Below are positions 60,572 through 64,000 of a stretch of DNA of 64,000 nucleotides, piece after piece. Numbering within the stretch: position 1 is the stretch's first letter; the number at the start of each line of letters is the position of its first letter. The DNA is taken from contig NZ_JBQCCF010000014.1 in the NCBI RefSeq assembly GCF_051962475.1, forward strand, positions 1 to 64,000. The letters are read 5' to 3'. Under the pieces are notes generated by a model, which worked only from the letters and a program-made list of their open reading frames with translations, was not told the origin of the DNA and did not search any database. The position numbers were made by a program, and so were the translations under genes. The DNA is from Dyella_A sp051962475. GTDB lineage: Bacteria; Pseudomonadota; Gammaproteobacteria; Xanthomonadales; Rhodanobacteraceae.

Positions 60572-62239
60572 ATGCCGTCCTCGCCCACGCCGCCCGACCA
60601 ATTGCTGCACCTGCTCCCCGAAGCAGTGGTGCAGACCGACGCGGCGTGGACCATCACCTACCTCAACCCCGCCTGGCACAGCCTCACCGGCCACCCGGTG
60701 GACGCGGCGCTCGGCTGCTCCCTGCTCGATTTCGTGCACCCCGACGACACGGCCGCGCTGCGCGCCGGCATGCCGGTGTTCCGGCTGCGGCGGGCCGACG
60801 CCGATTACCGCTGGATGCGCCTGCAGCTCAGTCCCACCACGGATGCCGAAGAGCGCGTGATCAGCCGCCAGGGCGTGCTGATCGAGCTCACCGAGATCGG
60901 CGAGCAGGTGCTGATGGACGATCGCCAGCGCTTCCTGCGGCTGCTGGAGCGCATCGACGGCGTGGTCTGGGAGGCGGAGCTGGGCGTGGGCAACACCTTC
61001 CTCAGCCCGCAGGTGGAACGCCTGTTCGGCTACGCGGTGGAGGAGTGGCGTGCCGACCCGGGTTTCTGGCGGGCCCATGTGCACCCGGATGACCTGCCCG
61101 ACGCGCTGGTCATCGACGAGGCCGCCTATCACGCCACCCACAGCTACGCGTACGAGATGAGCTACCGGCTGATCGCCAAGTCGGGCCGCGTGGTGTGGGT
61201 GCGCGACCTGTGCCGCGTCGACGTGGAGCCGGGCCGGCCCAACCGCATGATCGGCCTGATGATCGACGTCACCCGGCAGAAGCACACCGAGCTGGAACTA
61301 CTGCAGTCGCACCACCGCTACGCGCTCGCCACCCGCGGCTCCAACGACGGCATCTGGGACTGGAACCTGCAGACCGACGAGCTGCACGTGTCCGAGCGCT
61401 TCAACGAAATCGTCGGGCTCGACCAGGGCGACACCCTGCATCCGCACGGGTGGAATTACCTGCAACAGCTCATCGACCCCGACGATCGCGAGCGCGTACA
61501 GGCCGCGTACCGCCGGCACCTCTCCGGCCAGCGTCCCAACTTCTCGGTGGATTTCCGCGCGCGCCACGGCGCGGGGCGCCTGGTGTGGCTCAACTGGCGC
61601 GGCGTGGCCCAGTTCGAAGACGGCAATCCTGTGCGCATGGCCGGCTCGCTCAGCGACCTGGCCGAGCGCGGCAGCTCCTACGACGCCCTCACCAACCTGC
61701 CCGGCCGGCCGCTGTTCCGCGACCGCCTCGAACACGCCATCGCCGTGCACCAGGACGCCGTCGCCAAGCGCGGTAACGCCCCGGCCGACCCCAACTCCAC
61801 CCGCTTCGCCGTGCTGCTGTTGGATCTGGACGGGTTCAAGGCCGTCAACGACACCCTCGGCCACCACGTCGGCGACCTGCTGCTGCAACAGGTGGCCCGC
61901 CGGCTGGAAACCTGCGTGCGCGCCATCGACCTGGTCGCCCGCATGAGCGGCGACGAGTTCAACGTGCTGCTGGAGTCGGTCGATCCCGTCGGCGCCACCG
62001 ACCGCGCCCGGCAGATCGCCGCTGCGCTCGCCGCGCCGTATCCGATCGGCGCGCATGAAGTGAACTGCCCCGCCAGTATCGGCGTGGTCGTCAGCCAAGC
62101 TGGCTTCGCCACCACTGACGACTACCTGCGAGCCGCTGATGCGGCGATGTACCGGGCGAAGAGTCAGCGGCTGGGGGTGTGCGTGTACCCGGAGGTCGGG
62201 GCTGAGGAAAGATCAGGCTCATTTCCTCGCGCTTCGTAA
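60572..62239 (+). CDS. PAS-PAS-PAS-GGDEF diguanylate cyclase
   Basis: A 555-residue cytoplasmic signalling enzyme with three PAS domains (around residues 10-115, 125-230 and 250-365; the second and third are PAS_3 types with WVRDLCRVDV and VWLNWRGVAQF) and a C-terminal GGDEF domain. The active-site loop reads RMSGDEF (S459-F463), a tolerated variant of GGDEF, and the inhibitory RxxD site is present (RAID, R450-D453). It should make cyclic di-GMP in response to a signal sensed by the PAS domains. No EAL domain is attached. No strong ribosome binding site fixes the start at 60572. Confidence 0.88.
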   Translation: MPSSPTPPDQLLHLLPEAVVQTDAAWTITYLNPAWHSLTGHPVDAALGCSLLDFVHPDDTAALRAGMPVFRLRRADADYRWMRLQLSPTTDAEERVISRQGVLIELTEIGEQVLMDDRQRFLRLLERIDGVVWEAELGVGNTFLSPQVERLFGYAVEEWRADPGFWRAHVHPDDLPDALVIDEAAYHATHSYAYEMSYRLIAKSGRVVWVRDLCRVDVEPGRPNRMIGLMIDVTRQKHTELELLQSHHRYALATRGSNDGIWDWNLQTDELHVSERFNEIVGLDQGDTLHPHGWNYLQQLIDPDDRERVQAAYRRHLSGQRPNFSVDFRARHGAGRLVWLNWRGVAQFEDGNPVRMAGSLSDLAERGSSYDALTNLPGRPLFRDRLEHAIAVHQDAVAKRGNAPADPNSTRFAVLLLDLDGFKAVNDTLGHHVGDLLLQQVARRLETCVRAIDLVARMSGDEFNVLLESVDPVGATDRARQIAAALAAPYPIGAHEVNCPASIGVVVSQAGFATTDDYLRAADAAMYRAKSQRLGVCVYPEVGAEERSGSFPRAS

Positions 62240-62323
62240 CTGAGCTCCACCCCGTCTGCCTGGATTGATGCGGGAATTCGTGAAAGTCGAACGTGACCCT
62301 TGTTTCCGACGACTTCGGAATCG

Positions 62324-62638
62324 GTGAAACGAGCCAACCGCATCGCCGACAAGCTGCGATCGGCCATGTTGAAAGCATTTAACGACCCGGCACAGACCGA
62401 GCAATTGATGCCGCTGCTCGATCACCCGCAGGCCGGTTCCTCGATTGCTTTCTGCGCGCTGGAAAACCTGCAGCTCGATCCACAGAGCGAAGCGCGCTGT
62501 CTGCGCGTTGTTCCCGCGATGGCGTCAGCAACGGACCCGAGTGGGGCCAGTGCTGTCCTGTGGCTTTCGGATCGTTTAAGCACGTCAGACACAGCGCAGG
62601 AGTCGGAGGAATGGCCGTGGGCATCGCTGATCGCCTGA
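62324..62638 (+). CDS. Small hypothetical protein
   Basis: A 104-residue open frame starting at a possible GTG (KRANRIADKLRSAMLKAF) and containing SSIAFCALENLQLD and WLSDRLS. It is protein-like in composition but matches no family I know. An ATG at 62366 (MLKAFNDPAQTEQL) is an alternative start. Its end overlaps the start of the next frame by 28 bases, suggesting a two-gene unit. Unknown function; moderate doubt that it is expressed. Confidence 0.4.
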   Translation: MKRANRIADKLRSAMLKAFNDPAQTEQLMPLLDHPQAGSSIAFCALENLQLDPQSEARCLRVVPAMASATDPSGASAVLWLSDRLSTSDTAQESEEWPWASLIA

Positions 62639-62996
62639 CCGAAACCTTCCCCGAAGCGGATGTTTCGGCGATGGATGATGCTTTCATACGAGCCAGCCCG
62701 GATGTCATGGAGCTGCCCGCGCCGGTGGACCTGCTCTGCGTCGTTCCGCTCTACATGCTCTGGTGCATCAAACATCTCGCCGACCCTGCACTGGTCTCCG
62801 ACTTCACGGTCTACGCCTCGCCGAGTACGGTCGATGCCAGCACCCGGGCCTGGAGCATCTGAACTTCCGTAACCGCTGCTCCCCGCGACAGATCGACGCC
62901 GTGTCGGCATTCCTGGTGTGGGCATCGAAAGCGCTTCCGTTCCACGACAACGTGCAACTTGAGCGGGCACACAGGAGATGGACTAGTAGCGGCTGA
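62611..62996 (+). pseudogene. Frameshifted gene of unknown function
   Basis: Translation from ATG at 62611 (AGGAG eight bases upstream) gives MAVGIADRLTETFPEADVSA and continues to LCVVPLYMLWCIKHLADPAL and SDFTVYA, then hits a stop at 62862 after an unrelated tail. A frame offset by one base takes over near 62818 with LAEYGRCQHPGLEHLNFRNR, then CSPRQIDAVSAFLVWASKAL, to a stop at 62996. Joined, the two give one protein of about 128 residues, which requires one missing base. It is either a decayed gene or a sequencing error. The family is not identified; the C-terminal half resembles small conserved hypothetical proteins ending in a helix of this kind. Confidence 0.55.
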
Positions 62997-63057
62997 CTGC
63001 TCAGAGGTGCTTGCTTCGTCCCGAAAGTGCACGCTGACCCCTGCTTCAGATCGAAAG

Positions 63058-63681
63058 CTACTGCGGCGCATACAGGCGAAGAAACTCTTCGGCGGCCCGT
63101 TTGGCGCGGCGATTGATTTCTGTCGTTGCCGGTGCTTCGCGCTGGCGAAGCAGGATGCTCAACATCAGGTCGTCCCAGAGCAGGGCCAGAAAGCGGCCGC
63201 CCATGTCGCCCGGCGCACGCTTGTCGATCAGCCCGGATGCGCGGGCCTGTTCTGCAATCTGCCTCACGACGTCCCGTACCGATTGGCGAGCCGACGCGAG
63301 CGTTGCAGCCACTTCGGGTGCGCGGTGGGCTTCCATGATGGCGAGCCGGAAGACCGCGACGACCCCGGGTTGGGTCACCTCGCGCAATACGGCAGCGCCG
63401 AGCTTGGCGAGCATCGACGCCAGTTCGTTTCGCTCGCTTGGCGCCGCCAGCCTGGTCGGCAATCGCATGCGCCCCACGCGATCGGCAATACACGCCGCAA
63501 GCATCGACTGCTTGGTGCCGAACAGGGCATACAGCTCGCGCTTGGACACCTGCGCCCGCGTGGCGATCTTCAAGGTGCTTGCATCCGCGTAACCCAGTTC
63601 GATGAAGGTATCCATGGCGGCCTGCAGGATGCGTTCGCGCATCGACCGTGCACCGGATGGCAGTTCTGATTGATCGTTCAC
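63058..63681 (-). CDS. TetR/AcrR-family transcriptional regulator
   Basis: A 207-residue repressor. The HTH is in RERILQAAMDTFIELGYADA, continuing through IATRAQVSKRELYALFGTKQSML. The C-terminal ligand domain (about residues 75-207) resembles the TetR_C group with FLALLWDDLMLSILL. It is divergent from the membrane protein at 63847, and two GGTACC dyads lie between them, so it probably represses both. The ligand is unknown. Confidence 0.9.
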   Translation of the reverse strand: MNDQSELPSGARSMRERILQAAMDTFIELGYADASTLKIATRAQVSKRELYALFGTKQSMLAACIADRVGRMRLPTRLAAPSERNELASMLAKLGAAVLREVTQPGVVAVFRLAIMEAHRAPEVAATLASARQSVRDVVRQIAEQARASGLIDKRAPGDMGGRFLALLWDDLMLSILLRQREAPATTEINRRAKRAAEEFLRLYAPQ

Positions 63682-63698
63682 GACGGGCCTCTTGCGCT

Positions 63699-63747
63699 GG
63701 TACCAAGCGGTACCGTAGCATGTTCATCATTGGTACTATCCGGTACC
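63699..63747. promoter_or_regulatory. Two TetR operator dyads between divergent genes
   Basis: GGTACC (63699-63704), four bases, GGTACC (63709-63714) is repeated at 63732-63747 as GGTACT, four bases, GGTACC. Both are 16-base dyads with the same spacing, 33 bases apart start to start (three helical turns). They lie 18-66 bases upstream of the tetR start and are the likely binding sites of its product. Confidence 0.8.
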
Positions 63748-63846
63748 GATGCAGTCGAGGCATCAGCACCCACCTGCTGGCACTGCACGGAAAGGCACGT
63801 GCCGATGCGTGGAGCTGCCGCGCAATCCCAAGCGAAGGAAAAGCCC

Positions 63847-64000
63847 ATGTCGACCGACCACATTTTCACCTTGCAGCTCGTCCTGGGTTACCTCGCGTGG
63901 GGGCTCTGCTTCCGGGCCTACGTGTGGCCGTGGCTGCGATCCATGCCACGCGTCGACGCTCATCGCATCATCGCCACCCTGCACAGTTTTCGCTTCTTCG
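63847..64000 (+). CDS. Membrane protein, N-terminal part only
   Basis: The first 51 codons of a gene cut by the window end. The product begins MSTDHIFTLQLVLGYLAWGL, a membrane helix, followed by a short loop and HRIIATLHSFRFF, the start of another segment. AAGGA lies eight bases before the ATG; an in-frame ATG at 63805 is possible. The gene is divergent from tetR and probably controlled by it. The family cannot be settled from this part. Confidence 0.65.
   Translation, partial: MSTDHIFTLQLVLGYLAWGLCFRAYVWPWLRSMPRVDAHRIIATLHSFRFF

Overview
The window is high-GC DNA typical of a gammaproteobacterium of the order Xanthomonadales, most likely family Rhodanobacteraceae (Rhodanobacter/Dyella/Luteibacter-like). 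This is inferred from gene content and order: algZ-algR-hemC, a CopL-type leader protein before copAB, an Entner-Doudoroff cluster behind a GntR regulator, an Oar-like TonB receptor next to a TPR-sulfotransferase, and the REP families of these bacteria. No 16S, tRNA or other RNA marker gene is present, so the genus is not fixed. There is no phage, insertion sequence or CRISPR array.

Layout. 1-580: a broken left edge holding a Dxr fragment and a membrane-protein tail. 582-9609: a WYL regulator, two membrane/envelope proteins, hemC-algR-algZ, an esterase and an S9 peptidase. 9638-18492 (minus strand): a sulfur island of two adjacent transcription units. The first (12992 to 9638) is a BigR-type persulfide-detoxification operon: two YeeE/YedE transporters, persulfide dioxygenase, a DUF442 protein, the BigR repressor and a TauE exporter. 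The second (18492 to 13241) joins a BigR-like ArsR domain in frame to a secreted DsrE protein, followed by cytochrome c4, a TsdA-like dihaem cytochrome, a porin, a membrane TlpA thioredoxin and a DsbG-like lipoprotein. 18665-23474: a MarR-controlled EmrAB efflux pump with its outer-membrane channel. 23568-29206: copper/metal resistance (CusF-like protein, CopL, CopA, CopB, a His-tailed cytochrome c, a CDF exporter). 29300-38760: DUF3147 protein, PagL, an M16 peptidase pair, an RND permease without partners, and a BtuB-like receptor behind a cobalamin riboswitch. 39497-44613: an Oar-like TonB receptor and a convergent TPR-sulfotransferase. 44701-50527: GntR regulator and the zwf-pgl-edd-eda operon. 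50531-55837: MFS and DMT transporters, DUF2239 protein, S10 peptidase, SnoaL-like protein. 56022-60300: a four-gene DUF3348-DUF802-OmpA-DUF2894 operon. 60572-64000: a PAS-GGDEF protein, two small unknowns (one frameshifted), a TetR regulator and the start of a divergent membrane protein.

The best candidate for an undescribed system is 56022-60300. Its second and third products pair a MotA/TolQ-like membrane core carrying a very long coiled-coil tail with a MotB/OmpA-like protein, which is the architecture of an ion-driven motor such as ZorA-ZorB but without the known Zorya effectors. The second candidate is the 18492-13241 sulfur operon, headed by a DNA-binding domain fused in frame to a secreted sulfur-handling protein. 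Several operators can be read directly: a BigR box on its own promoter, an array of ATTTCA half-sites at the second sulfur operon, a MarR dyad on a -35 box, paired TGGTATG repeats between the GntR gene and zwf, and two GGTACC dyads at the TetR gene.
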